Origin: an uncultured Cardiobacterium sp.
Lineage (GTDB): Bacteria; Pseudomonadota; Gammaproteobacteria; Cardiobacteriales; Cardiobacteriaceae
Direction: 5' to 3'
Assembly (NCBI RefSeq): GCF_938028185.1
Contig: NZ_CALJAH010000454.1
Location: forward strand, 1 to 6,639
Length of the DNA: 6,639 nt
The position numbers and the translations under genes are program-made. The notes beneath the pieces were generated by a model that saw only the letters and a program-made list of their open reading frames with translations, was not told the origin of the DNA and searched no databases. This document shows positions 1-6,639 of the stretch, in pieces; the stretch's first letter is position 1; each line of letters starts with the position of its first letter.

Positions 1-29
1 CCAGACCGTGATGCGACAGGCACGCCATG

Positions 30-60
30 AAAAACCGCCCCGAAGGGCGGTTTTTTTTTT
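30..60. terminator. Bidirectional intrinsic terminator downstream of glgP
   Basis: A perfect 11-bp stem (30-40 pairing with 45-55) with a GC-rich core CCGCCC/GGGCGG closes on a 4-nt loop. Read on the plus strand it is followed by ten T residues (51-60), a strong intrinsic terminator. Read on the minus strand the loop is UUCG closed by C-G, an exceptionally stable tetraloop, followed by five U. It starts only 7 nt after the glgP stop, so it very probably ends glgP transcription. The longer T tract on the plus strand suggests it also ends a rightward gene whose body lies left of the window; a TGA at 28-30 in frame 1 could be that gene's stop, but too little is present to assign it. Confidence 0.9.
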
Positions 61-67
61 GCGGCGG

Positions 68-2620
68 TTATTGGCCTTTTTTCTTGTCCGTCTTGGCGAC
101 GGGTTTGGCCGGTTGTGGCGGGGCGGAGCTTTCCGGGACTTCGCTCAGCACGTTGGCGTTGTTGTTTTCTACCGGTACTTCCGGCAGCGGTTTGATGTGC
201 CAGATGTTTTTGGCGTAGTCCTCGATTGAGCGGTCGGAGGAGAAGTAGCCCATGTTGGCGATGTTGGCGATTGCCGATCTTGCCCAGGCGTCCTGGTCGC
301 GGTAGCGGCGGTCAATCCGTCCCTGGGCTTCGACGTAGCTGCGGAAGTCGGCCAGTACCTGGTAGTAGTCGCTGAAGATGTGCAGGTTTTCGTGGTAGCG
401 GCTCGGCTCTTCCGGTGAGAAGGCGCCGGAGGTTATCTGGATGACGGTTTCGTGCAGCTCGGGGTCGTTTTCGAGGTAGAGCAGCGGTGAGTAGCCGCGC
501 TGGCGCAGCGCTTCGACTTGTTCGACGGTGTTGCCGAAGATGAAGATGTTTTCTTCGCCGACGGCATTCAGGATTTCGACGTTGGCGCCGTCCAGCGTGC
601 CGACGGTGAGTGCGCCGTTCAATGCGAATTTCATGTTGCTGGTGCCGCTGGCTTCGGTGCCGGCGAGCGAGATTTGTTCGGAGATGTCCGCCGCCGGGAT
701 GATGAGCTGCGCCAGGCTGACGCCGTAGTTGGGGATGAAGACGACTTTGATGAGGTCGCGGATGCGGCCATCGTTGTTGATGACGTTGGCGATGTCGTTG
801 ATGAGGTGGATGATTTTTTTCGCCGCATAGTAGGCGCTCGCCGCTTTGCCGGCGAAGATGAAGACGCGCGGCACCCAGTCGGCATCCGGGTTTTTGAGGA
901 TGCGGTTGTATCTGCTGATGATGTGGAGGATGTTCATCAGTTGGCGTTTGTATTCGTGGATGCGCTTGATTTGGACGTCAAAGAGGGCATCCGGGCTGAC
1001 GGTGATGCCGAGTTCGGCTTCAATCCAGTCGGCGAGGCGCTGTTTGTTTTGTCGTTTGACGGCGCGGATGTCGGCGCGGAAGGCGGCGTCTTCTTGCAGC
1101 GCTTTGAGCTTGGTCAGTTGTTCGAGGTGAACGCGCCAGTCGGCGCCGATGTGGCGGTCGATGAGTGCGGCGAGGTCGCGGTTGGCCAGCGCTATCCAGC
1201 GGCGCGGGGTGACGCCGTTGGTCACGTTGGTGAAGCGTTCGGGGTAGAGGCGGGCGAAGTCGGCGAAGATGGATTTGACCATGAGGTCGGAGTGGATTTT
1301 GGCGACGCCGTTGATTTTGTGCGAGCCGATAACCGCCAGCCATGCCATGCGCACCCGGCGTTCGCCGCCTTCGTCAATGAGGGAGACGCGGCGGATGAAA
1401 TCGCCGTCGTAACCCTGTTTGCGCAGGCCATCGAGGAAGTGTTCGTTGATTTCAAAGATGAGTTGCAGGTGGCGCGGCAGGACGCGGCCCATCATTTCCA
1501 CCGGCCAGGTTTCCAGCGCTTCGCCCATCAGGGTGTGGTTGGTGTAGCTGAAGATTTTGCCGCAGGCCGCCCAGGCGTCGTCCCATTTGACGCGGTGTTC
1601 GTCAATCAGGATGCGCATGAGTTCGGGGATGGCGAGCACCGGGTGGGTGTCGTTCAGGTGGATGGCGACGGTATCGACCAGGGTGCTGATGTCCGGGTTT
1701 TCTTTGAGGTGGCGGCGGACGATGTCCTGCACGGAGGCGGAGGTGAGGAAGTATTCCTGGCGCAGGCGCAACTCTCGGCCAACGGCGGTGGAGTCGTCCG
1801 GGTAGAGGACGCGCGAGACGTTTTCTGAGGTGGTTTGTTTTTCGATGGCAGCGAAGTAGTCGCCGCGGTTGAAGTCGCCGAGGTTGAAGGTGTCGCCGGC
1901 GTGTGCCGTCCACAGGCGCAGGGTGTTCGCCGCCGCGGTGCCGTAGCCGGGGATAATCTGGTCGTAAGCGAGCGCGGTGATTTGGTCGCTGTTGTTCCAG
2001 ATGCACTGTTCGCCCTGGTAGTGGATGTTGCCGCCAAAGCGGATGGTGTAGTGTTTGCTTGGGCGGCGGAATTGCCAGGCGATGTCCTGCTCGGTCCAGG
2101 TGTCCGGCCGCTCGACCTGTTTGCCGTTTTCGATGTCCTGGCGGAACATCCCGTATTCGTAGCGGATGCCATAGCCCATCGCCGGGATGCGCAGCGTCGC
2201 CAGGCTGTCCATGAAGCAGGCGGCGAGACGTCCCAGGCCGCCGTTGCCCAGACCCGGATCGCCTTCTTCGGCGATGATCTCATTCAAATCCTGTCCCAGT
2301 TCGGCCAGCGCCGCGCCCAGGTTGTCATAAACGTCTTCGGCGATGAGCGCGTTTGACAGCGCCCGCCCCATCAGAAATTCCATGGAGAGGTAATAGACGC
2401 GGCGCAGGTTTTCGCGGCGGGAATAGCGCGTGCTTTGCAGCCAGCGTTCGGCAGCAAGGTCGCGCACCACCAGCAGCGCGGCGTTCAACCAGTTGGTTTT
2501 GGTCGCCTCGGCAGGCGGGCAACCCAGACCGAAAATGAGCTTGTACACCAGCGCTTCTTTCAGGCTCTGCACGTCGCTGCCGGGGGCGCGGTATTCATAT
2601 TTTTGATTGCTGCTTAGCAT
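68..2620 (-). CDS. glgP: Glycogen/maltodextrin phosphorylase
   Basis: This GT35-family, PLP-dependent cytoplasmic enzyme releases glucose-1-phosphate from the non-reducing ends of alpha-1,4-glucans using inorganic phosphate. The 850-residue product shows the family landmarks in order: the GLGNGGLGRLAACFMDSLAT block (123-142), NDTHP (323-327, with the active-site His), TNVTNGVTPRRW (464-475), the KRIHEYKRQ phosphate/substrate loop (552-560), FIFAGKA (587-593), and EASGTSNMKFALNG (656-669), where K664 should carry the PLP Schiff base. No catalytic landmark is missing. An ATG 36 nt upstream (2656) is in frame, but the ATG at 2620 is preferred because GGAGAG lies 5 nt before it and the upstream ATG overlaps the likely -10 box. 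The core ends near residue 810; residues 811-850 are a Pro/Ala/Glu/Lys-rich tail ending in KKKGQ that most bacterial phosphorylases (about 800-815 aa) lack. No glgA, glgB, glgC or malQ gene lies in the window, so glycogen versus maltodextrin preference cannot be decided. The gene diverges from slam and looks monocistronic. Confidence 0.97.
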   Translation of the reverse strand: MLSSNQKYEYRAPGSDVQSLKEALVYKLIFGLGCPPAEATKTNWLNAALLVVRDLAAERWLQSTRYSRRENLRRVYYLSMEFLMGRALSNALIAEDVYDNLGAALAELGQDLNEIIAEEGDPGLGNGGLGRLAACFMDSLATLRIPAMGYGIRYEYGMFRQDIENGKQVERPDTWTEQDIAWQFRRPSKHYTIRFGGNIHYQGEQCIWNNSDQITALAYDQIIPGYGTAAANTLRLWTAHAGDTFNLGDFNRGDYFAAIEKQTTSENVSRVLYPDDSTAVGRELRLRQEYFLTSASVQDIVRRHLKENPDISTLVDTVAIHLNDTHPVLAIPELMRILIDEHRVKWDDAWAACGKIFSYTNHTLMGEALETWPVEMMGRVLPRHLQLIFEINEHFLDGLRKQGYDGDFIRRVSLIDEGGERRVRMAWLAVIGSHKINGVAKIHSDLMVKSIFADFARLYPERFTNVTNGVTPRRWIALANRDLAALIDRHIGADWRVHLEQLTKLKALQEDAAFRADIRAVKRQNKQRLADWIEAELGITVSPDALFDVQIKRIHEYKRQLMNILHIISRYNRILKNPDADWVPRVFIFAGKAASAYYAAKKIIHLINDIANVINNDGRIRDLIKVVFIPNYGVSLAQLIIPAADISEQISLAGTEASGTSNMKFALNGALTVGTLDGANVEILNAVGEENIFIFGNTVEQVEALRQRGYSPLLYLENDPELHETVIQITSGAFSPEEPSRYHENLHIFSDYYQVLADFRSYVEAQGRIDRRYRDQDAWARSAIANIANMGYFSSDRSIEDYAKNIWHIKPLPEVPVENNNANVLSEVPESSAPPQPAKPVAKTDKKKGQ

Positions 2621-2625
2621 GGGAT

Positions 2626-2631
2626 CTCTCC
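2626..2631 (-). promoter_or_regulatory. Ribosome-binding site fixing the glgP start
   Basis: On the minus strand GGAGAG is followed by 5 nt and then the ATG at 2620. It favours the 850-residue product over the 12-residue-longer reading from 2656, which has no comparable site. Confidence 0.75.
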
Positions 2632-2651
2632 ATCGGGGTGAATTTGCCGAA

Positions 2652-2680
2652 ATCATACGCCTCTCGCCTTAATTAAGGAA
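2652..2680 (-). promoter_or_regulatory. Candidate sigma-70 promoter of glgP
   Basis: On the minus strand TATGAT (2657-2652) matches the -10 consensus at five of six positions. At 17-bp spacing the -35 position (2680-2675) reads TTCCTT, a poor match, so the promoter would be weak or activator-dependent. Transcription would start near 2645, giving a leader of about 25 nt before the ATG at 2620. The predicted -35 overlaps a 12-bp palindrome (2667-2678). This is inferred from sequence only. Confidence 0.35.
2667..2678. promoter_or_regulatory. 12-bp perfect palindrome, possible operator
   Basis: CCTTAATTAAGG is a perfect palindrome in the 194-bp divergent glgP-slam intergenic region. It covers roughly -22 to -33 of the predicted glgP promoter and lies about 90 bp upstream of the slam -10 box. 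Its position would suit a repressor or activator of glgP. I do not recognise it as a specific regulator's site, and an AT-rich 12-mer can arise by chance. Confidence 0.3.
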
Positions 2681-2742
2681 ATGAAATGCCGTATTGCAGA
2701 CATTCCGCGCGCCGCCATCATCTTCACTTTGCTACGGATTCA

Positions 2743-2772
2743 TGGCAAAGGGAAAAAAGTTTGCTTTATAAT
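2743..2772 (+). promoter_or_regulatory. Candidate sigma-70 promoter of slam
   Basis: A perfect -10 consensus TATAAT lies at 2767-2772. The best -35 is TGGCAA (2743-2748) at 18-bp spacing, matching only three of six positions. Transcription would start near 2779 and leave a leader of about 36 nt. Because this -10 box is downstream of the ATG at 2686, it argues against the longer in-frame reading of the gene. No Fur-type inverted repeat is visible around it. Confidence 0.5.
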
Positions 2773-2805
2773 GTGCCGCTTTGCGTTATCCCCTCACAAC
2801 AACAC

Positions 2806-2811
2806 GAGAAG
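2806..2811 (+). promoter_or_regulatory. Weak ribosome-binding site of slam
   Basis: GAGAAG ends 3 nt before the ATG at 2815. It is an imperfect and closely spaced Shine-Dalgarno. An in-frame ATG at 2686 has a better-looking AAGGAA 5 nt upstream, but choosing it would bury the signal peptide behind 43 residues, so the weaker site is preferred. Confidence 0.45.
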
Positions 2812-2814
2812 CCC

Positions 2815-4314
2815 ATGAACATCACCCGAATAACCCCCCTCGCCCTGTCCGCCCTGATGCTCGCCACCCTTCCGGCGGCGGCACAAAACACCGCCGTTCC
2901 CCTTGACCGCGGCAACGAGCGCCTCTCCGAAGACAACATTGACAAAAGAGCGGTAGAAAACGCGCCAAAACTGCCCGCCGTCCGCCCCGCCAACACCCTG
3001 CCGAGCGACGCCGCCGGCCCGGAAAAAGACATCGTCTATACCCCGGAATACCTGAAAGCCCACCCGGAAGAGCTGGAAAAACTGCTGGTCGAACTCATCC
3101 GCCGCAACGAAACCGACGGTCTCAAGCTGCTGCTGCCGATTTACGCCGAAGTGCCGAACCGCGACGACTCGCTCATTGACTGGGGCAACGCCATCATCGC
3201 CATGAACGAAAACCGCACCGGCGATGCCGTCCGCCTCTACCGCAAACTCATCTCCAACCTGCCGGACAACCGGATGCTGCGCTTCCAGACCGCGCTTGCG
3301 CTCTACCGCAACAACGAAATGATTGCCGCCAAAGAGCAACTGCAAAAACTGCGCAGCTCGGATGTCTCCGAAGCCGACCGCAAGGCGCTCGATGACTACA
3401 TCGCCGCCATTGACCGCCGCGACCAGTGGTCATTCAACGGCAGCCTGAGCTACCTGCGCGACGACAACGTCAACGGCGTCGCCCCCAAAGGCACCCGCAT
3501 TGAGCTCGGCAATGGCCGCAGCTTCACCTCCAACCGCGACCAGGAAAAAGCCAACGGCATCAGCTACAGCGTCGGCGCCGACAAAAAATGGTCCATCAAC
3601 GACAACTTCTACAGCTCGCTGCACGGTGATCTCAGCGGCGTGTACTACTACAACAACAAAAACTACAACGACATCACCGCCCGCGTTGCCGCCGGTGGCG
3701 GCTTCCGCAACGCGCGCATTGACGTCGAAGTGACCCCGTTCGTACAAACCCGCTTCTACGGACGCGGCAGCAACGGCGACGGCAACCTGCACAACTACTC
3801 CAAATCCGCCGGTCTGCGCGTCGATACCTCCTACTGGATGACCCCGCGCTGGCGCTGGCAGAACAACGTCGAATACAGCTACGACAAGCACATCGATATG
3901 TACAACTACCTGGACGGCAACCGCATCAGCATGGGCAACACCGTCATGTTCTCGCCGAGCCAAAAACAATACTGGTTCGCCGGGCTGGATCTGAGCCACA
4001 AAAGCGCGCGCAGCGCCAGCGACGCCTACAACCGCTTCGGTACCCGCCTCGGCTGGGGACAAGAATGGGGCAAAGGCGTCTCCACCCGCCTGATGGGCAG
4101 CTACGGCAAGCGCTTCGCCAAGGACAAGGACTTCTTCAACATCAAGCGCCGCGACAACGAATACAACGTCAACCTCGCGCTGTGGCACCGCAACATCCAC
4201 TTCCTCGGCATCACCCCGCGCCTCGTCTTCTCCTACAGCAAAATCGACAGCAACAACAAGTTCTACAGCTACGACACCAGCAAAGTCTATCTGGACTTCA
4301 GCCGCTCGTTCTGA
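2815..4314 (+). CDS. slam: Slam-family outer-membrane protein (surface lipoprotein assembly modifier, DUF560)
   Basis: Slam proteins sit in the outer membrane and move specific lipoproteins from the periplasm to the cell surface. The 499-residue product begins with a classic Sec signal peptide: Arg at 5, a hydrophobic stretch 8-20 and an AAA-Q cleavage site near 23/24. Residues 24-75 are a polar, Pro-rich linker. Residues about 76-200 are helical and TPR-like, with alternating Leu/Ala (GNAIIAMNENRTGDAVRLYR, then LALYRNNEMIAAKEQLQKL). Residues about 204-499 alternate aromatic and polar positions like a porin-type barrel. This part starts with WSFNGSLSYLRDDNVN (205-220), the characteristic entry block of DUF560, and ends with TPRLVFSYSKIDSNNKFYSYD (467-487) and a C-terminal Phe, the usual BAM signal. 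The size fits known Slams. The start at 2815 gives an N-terminal signal peptide. The family call comes from recognised pattern, not alignment; the substrate is unknown, because no lipoprotein gene lies next to it. It diverges from glgP and converges on rlmKL, so it is probably transcribed alone. Confidence 0.85.
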   Translation: MNITRITPLALSALMLATLPAAAQNTAVPLDRGNERLSEDNIDKRAVENAPKLPAVRPANTLPSDAAGPEKDIVYTPEYLKAHPEELEKLLVELIRRNETDGLKLLLPIYAEVPNRDDSLIDWGNAIIAMNENRTGDAVRLYRKLISNLPDNRMLRFQTALALYRNNEMIAAKEQLQKLRSSDVSEADRKALDDYIAAIDRRDQWSFNGSLSYLRDDNVNGVAPKGTRIELGNGRSFTSNRDQEKANGISYSVGADKKWSINDNFYSSLHGDLSGVYYYNNKNYNDITARVAAGGGFRNARIDVEVTPFVQTRFYGRGSNGDGNLHNYSKSAGLRVDTSYWMTPRWRWQNNVEYSYDKHIDMYNYLDGNRISMGNTVMFSPSQKQYWFAGLDLSHKSARSASDAYNRFGTRLGWGQEWGKGVSTRLMGSYGKRFAKDKDFFNIKRRDNEYNVNLALWHRNIHFLGITPRLVFSYSKIDSNNKFYSYDTSKVYLDFSRSF

Positions 4315-4336
4315 TGACCCGCTGCGATTGCCCAAC

Positions 4337-4365
4337 AAAAAGCCGGATTGCTATCCGGCTTTTTT
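4337..4365. terminator. Bidirectional intrinsic terminator between slam and rlmKL
   Basis: A perfect 12-bp stem (4337-4348 with 4353-4364; core AGCCGGAT/ATCCGGCT) has a 4-nt loop TGCT. On the plus strand six T follow (4360-4365), ending slam 22 nt after its stop. On the minus strand five U follow, ending rlmKL 10 nt after its stop. One hairpin thus serves both convergent genes. Confidence 0.92.
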
Positions 4366-4375
4366 CATGACTGCA

Positions 4376-6517
4376 TCATCCCCGCGCAGTAATTTTCCAC
4401 GCCTTGTGGATATTGGGGCGGCGGGCGAAGTCAAAGCCGATGGTGGCGGCGCTGATGTCTTCGCAGTGGTAGCGCGCGCTGATGGCGGGGTCGAGTTTGA
4501 AACCGCGGTAGTTGTTGGAGAAATAGAGCGTGCCGCCGGGGGCGAGGCGCTTCATGCAGCGCTCTATCAGCGCAACGTGGTCGCGTTGTACGTCAAACAC
4601 CCGCTGTTCTTTTTTGGTGTTGGAGAAGGTCGGCGGGTCGCAGAGGATGAGGTCGTACTGCGCCTCTCCTTCTTGCAGCCACGCCATCACGTCTGCCTTG
4701 ATGAGGCGGTGGCGGCTGTCCAGTTCGTTGGCGTCGAAGTTGCGGTGCGCCCAGTCAAGGTAGGTTTGCGACAAATCAACGCTGGTGGTGTGTGCCGCGC
4801 CGCCCAGTGCCGCCTGCACGCTGGCGCTGGCGGTGTAGCAGAAGAGGTTGAGGAAGCGTTTGTCGCGGGCTTCTTCATGGATGCGGTGGCGCAGCGGGCG
4901 GTGGTCGAGGAAGAGGCCGGTGTCGAGGTAGTCGTGCAGGTTCACCAAGAGTTTTGCCGCGCCTTCGCGCACGGTGAGGTACTCGCCGCGCGCCGCCTGT
5001 TTTTGGTATTGAGCGCTGCCGCGCTGGCGTTCGCGCGTTTTCAGCACCAAGTTGGCGGCGGGGATTTCCAGTATTTGCGGGATGAGGTGCAGCGCGTCCA
5101 GCAGGCGTTTGCGCGCTTTTTCCGGGGCGACGGTTTTCGGCGGCGCGTATTCTTGCACGTGGACGTGGTCGCCGTAGATGTCCACCGCGACGGCGTATTC
5201 GGGCATATCCTGGTCGTAAACGCGGTAGGCGTCGGTGTCGGCGGCGGCGGCCGCTTTCACGGCGGCGCGGCGGTTTTTGCGCAGGCGGTTGGCGAGCATG
5301 CGCGCCTGTTCGTCCACCGGCGCGGCGGGGTCGTGTGTTTGTCCTTCTGTTTCGTGTTGTTCGCTGCGCAGGTAGAGCGCGATTTGGGTTTCGATGCCGC
5401 CGTTGTAGGCTTGGTAGGTTTTGTGGCGTTGCAGGCGCAGGCGTTTGAGGAGGTCGGGGTTGCTGCTGATAATCGCCATTTGCCAGTCAGCGGGGAAGGT
5501 TTTGTAGGCCGCGCCGAGGGCGTCGTAGGTGCCGACGAGTTCGCTCAGGGTGCCGAGGCGTTCGCCGTAGGGCGGGTTGGTGATGATGAGGCCGCGCGCG
5601 CCGTAGCCGGGTTGGGCGGTGAAGCGGGCGAGTTCGCGCCGCTCCAGATGGAGGCAGTGGCCGAGGTCGAGGCGGGTGGCGTTGTCACGCGCGCTGGCGA
5701 GGGTCGCGCCGTCGTGGTCGTAGCCCCAGATTTTCAGGTCAAGGCGCGACAGTCCCGCTTCGCGCCGCTCGCGCGCTTCTTCGAGCAGGCGTTTCCACAC
5801 CGCCGGTTTGTGGCTTTGCCAGTGGCTGAAGCCGAAATGTTGCCGTGTCAGCGCCGGAGCGATGTCGGCCGCCATCAGCAAGGCTTCGAGCAGCAGGGTG
5901 CCGCTGCCGCAAAGCGGGTCGATGAGGTTATGGCCGTCGGCGGCGAGTTGCGGCCAGCCCGCGCGGTAAAGCAGGGTGGCGGCGAGGTGTTCTTTGATGG
6001 GCGCGGCGCCGTGCGCGAGGCGGTAGCCGCGCTGGTGCAGGCTGCCACCGGCGAGGTCGAGGGCGAGGGTGAGGCGGCCTTTGCGCAGGTGGGCATCGAT
6101 GCTGATGTCGGGGTTTTTCGCGTCCACGTCCGGGCGGCGGTGCAGGGTGTCGCGCAGGTGATCGGCGATGGCGTCTTTGACTTTGAGCGCGCCGAACTGG
6201 GTGTTGCGGATGCCCTGGCCGATGCCGTTGAAGTTCACCGCAAAGGTGCTGTCGGCGTCGATGTGTTCGTCCCAGGGGACGGCGCGGGCGAGGGCGTAGA
6301 TGTCGTCGGGGTTGGCGACTTCGCCTTCGGCGACAAGCCAGAGGACGCGGCTGGCGATGCGCGACCAGAGGCAGAGGCGGTAGGCGGTTTCGAGGTCGCC
6401 CGTGCCGGAGACGACGGCGACGCCAAGGCGGGCGTTTTGCAGGCCGAGGGTTTCGGCCTCATGAAGGAGGACTTGTTCGCTGCCTTTGGCGCAGGGGAGG
6501 ACGAGGGGGTGTTGCAT
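4376..6517 (-). CDS. rlmL: Bifunctional 23S rRNA methyltransferase RlmKL (m2G2445 / m7G2069)
   Basis: The product is a cytoplasmic fusion of two SAM-dependent methyltransferases that modify 23S rRNA during large-subunit assembly: the N-terminal RlmL half makes m2G2445 and the C-terminal RlmK half makes m7G2069 (E. coli numbering). Of 713 residues, about 45-155 form the THUMP RNA-binding domain (GIGQGIRNTQFGALKVKDAI at 98-117). Residues 160-385 are the RlmL domain, with SAM motif DPLCGSGT (200-207) and catalytic NPPY (314-317). Residues 386-430 are a polar then Ala/Arg-rich linker. Residues about 431-713 are the RlmK domain, with LNLFCYTASASV (556-567), an acidic ribose-binding D581, and DPPTFSNTK (627-635). 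E. coli RlmKL has 702 residues, so length is normal and both active sites look intact. AAGGAA (6527-6522) lies 4 nt before the ATG at 6517. The gene converges on slam and is probably a single unit; no convincing promoter is visible in the 122 bp upstream, part of which is a REPIN-like repeat. Confidence 0.97.
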   Translation of the reverse strand: MQHPLVLPCAKGSEQVLLHEAETLGLQNARLGVAVVSGTGDLETAYRLCLWSRIASRVLWLVAEGEVANPDDIYALARAVPWDEHIDADSTFAVNFNGIGQGIRNTQFGALKVKDAIADHLRDTLHRRPDVDAKNPDISIDAHLRKGRLTLALDLAGGSLHQRGYRLAHGAAPIKEHLAATLLYRAGWPQLAADGHNLIDPLCGSGTLLLEALLMAADIAPALTRQHFGFSHWQSHKPAVWKRLLEEARERREAGLSRLDLKIWGYDHDGATLASARDNATRLDLGHCLHLERRELARFTAQPGYGARGLIITNPPYGERLGTLSELVGTYDALGAAYKTFPADWQMAIISSNPDLLKRLRLQRHKTYQAYNGGIETQIALYLRSEQHETEGQTHDPAAPVDEQARMLANRLRKNRRAAVKAAAAADTDAYRVYDQDMPEYAVAVDIYGDHVHVQEYAPPKTVAPEKARKRLLDALHLIPQILEIPAANLVLKTRERQRGSAQYQKQAARGEYLTVREGAAKLLVNLHDYLDTGLFLDHRPLRHRIHEEARDKRFLNLFCYTASASVQAALGGAAHTTSVDLSQTYLDWAHRNFDANELDSRHRLIKADVMAWLQEGEAQYDLILCDPPTFSNTKKEQRVFDVQRDHVALIERCMKRLAPGGTLYFSNNYRGFKLDPAISARYHCEDISAATIGFDFARRPNIHKAWKITARG

Positions 6518-6536
6518 CGGGTTCCTTGTGTGAGTA

Positions 6537-6615
6537 GTAGGGTGGGTCTTGACCCACCGTTATGCTTTTTCTGGCGGAGCAAGTTTTTCATGTCGGCCAT
6601 GAATGGCCGACCTAC
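6537..6615. repeat. REPIN-like element: two GTAG-headed hairpins in inverted orientation
   Basis: The left arm on the plus strand is GTAG (6537-6540) followed by a perfect 8-bp inverted repeat, GGTGGGTC (6541-6548) and GACCCACC (6551-6558), around a TT. The right arm on the minus strand is GTAG (6615-6612) followed by a perfect 9-bp inverted repeat, GTCGGCCAT (6611-6603) and ATGGCCGAC (6600-6592), around TC. The arms face each other across 33 bp of AT-richer spacer. A short GC-rich hairpin with a GTAG head is the hallmark of REP sequences mobilised by RAYT transposases of the IS200/IS605 type, and two inverted copies make a REPIN. The stems differ in sequence, so the pair would be heterogeneous. 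It lies 10 nt upstream of the rlmKL ribosome-binding site and may fall in its leader. Only one copy is visible, so repetition in the genome is inferred. Confidence 0.6.
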
Positions 6616-6639
6616 GGCTATGACTATTGGGCATCGGCG

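Noticed and set aside
1..30. Possible 3' end of a plus-strand gene (reading ...PDRDATGTP then TGA)
   Set aside because: Nine codons are too few to support a coding call; frame 2 is also open here, so the frame cannot be chosen.
518..1828. Long plus-strand ORF (436 codons) inside glgP
   Set aside because: It lies wholly antisense to a clear glgP with intact family motifs. Its composition (Asp/Val/Ala/Gly repeats) is the usual by-product of GC-rich codon use on the opposite strand, and it shows no domain and no plausible ribosome-binding site.
2621..2656. 12-residue N-terminal extension of GlgP from the ATG at 2656
   Set aside because: There is no good ribosome-binding site, the ATG overlaps the likely -10 box TATGAT, and GGAGAG is correctly spaced before the ATG at 2620.
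2743..2790. Fur-type iron box near the slam promoter
   Set aside because: I looked for a GATAAT-type inverted repeat because many Slam systems are iron-regulated; the AT-rich stretch here has no such symmetry.
2686..2814. 43-residue N-terminal extension of slam from the ATG at 2686
   Set aside because: AAGGAA is well placed before this ATG, but the extension would bury the signal peptide, its residues look non-coding, and a perfect TATAAT lies inside it at 2767-2772.
3430..4338. Long minus-strand ORF (302 codons) antisense to slam
   Set aside because: Its Val/Ala/Asp-rich translation mirrors slam's C-ending codons. Slam has a signal peptide, barrel pattern and terminal Phe in the sense frame, so the antisense frame is a shadow.
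6559..6591. Possible rlmKL promoter (minus-strand CATAAC with TTGCTC upstream)
   Set aside because: The two hexamers are only 12 bp apart, too close for a sigma-70 promoter, and no other pair with normal spacing stands out.

Overview
The window holds three complete genes on a GC-rich gammaproteobacterial-type chromosome segment: a glycogen/maltodextrin phosphorylase (glgP, minus strand), a Slam-family outer-membrane protein (plus strand), and the bifunctional 23S rRNA methyltransferase RlmKL (minus strand). The single-polypeptide RlmKL fusion points to a gammaproteobacterium. Together with a Slam (DUF560) gene and high GC, a host-associated lineage such as Cardiobacteriaceae is plausible. That assignment is inference from gene content, not from a search.

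Layout from left to right: a bidirectional hairpin terminator (30-60) closes glgP and probably also a plus-strand gene ending at or before the left edge. glgP (68-2620) is followed by a 194-bp divergent intergenic region. This region carries a good Shine-Dalgarno and a weak promoter for glgP, a 12-bp perfect palindrome, and a consensus -10 box for the rightward slam gene. The slam gene (2815-4314) has a signal peptide, a short helical TPR-like region and a C-terminal beta-barrel ending in Phe. A second bidirectional terminator (4337-4365) sits between slam and the convergent rlmKL (4376-6517). Upstream of rlmKL, at 6537-6615, two short perfect hairpins each headed by GTAG face each other, which is the architecture of a REPIN (paired REP sequences).

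The three genes look like separate transcription units and share no pathway: storage-glucan breakdown, surface display of lipoproteins, and ribosomal RNA modification. The most notable points are the slam gene without an adjacent substrate lipoprotein gene, the REPIN-like element abutting the rlmKL ribosome-binding site, and a 40-residue low-complexity tail on the phosphorylase. I found no CRISPR array, tRNA, rRNA, IS element or clear new multi-gene system.
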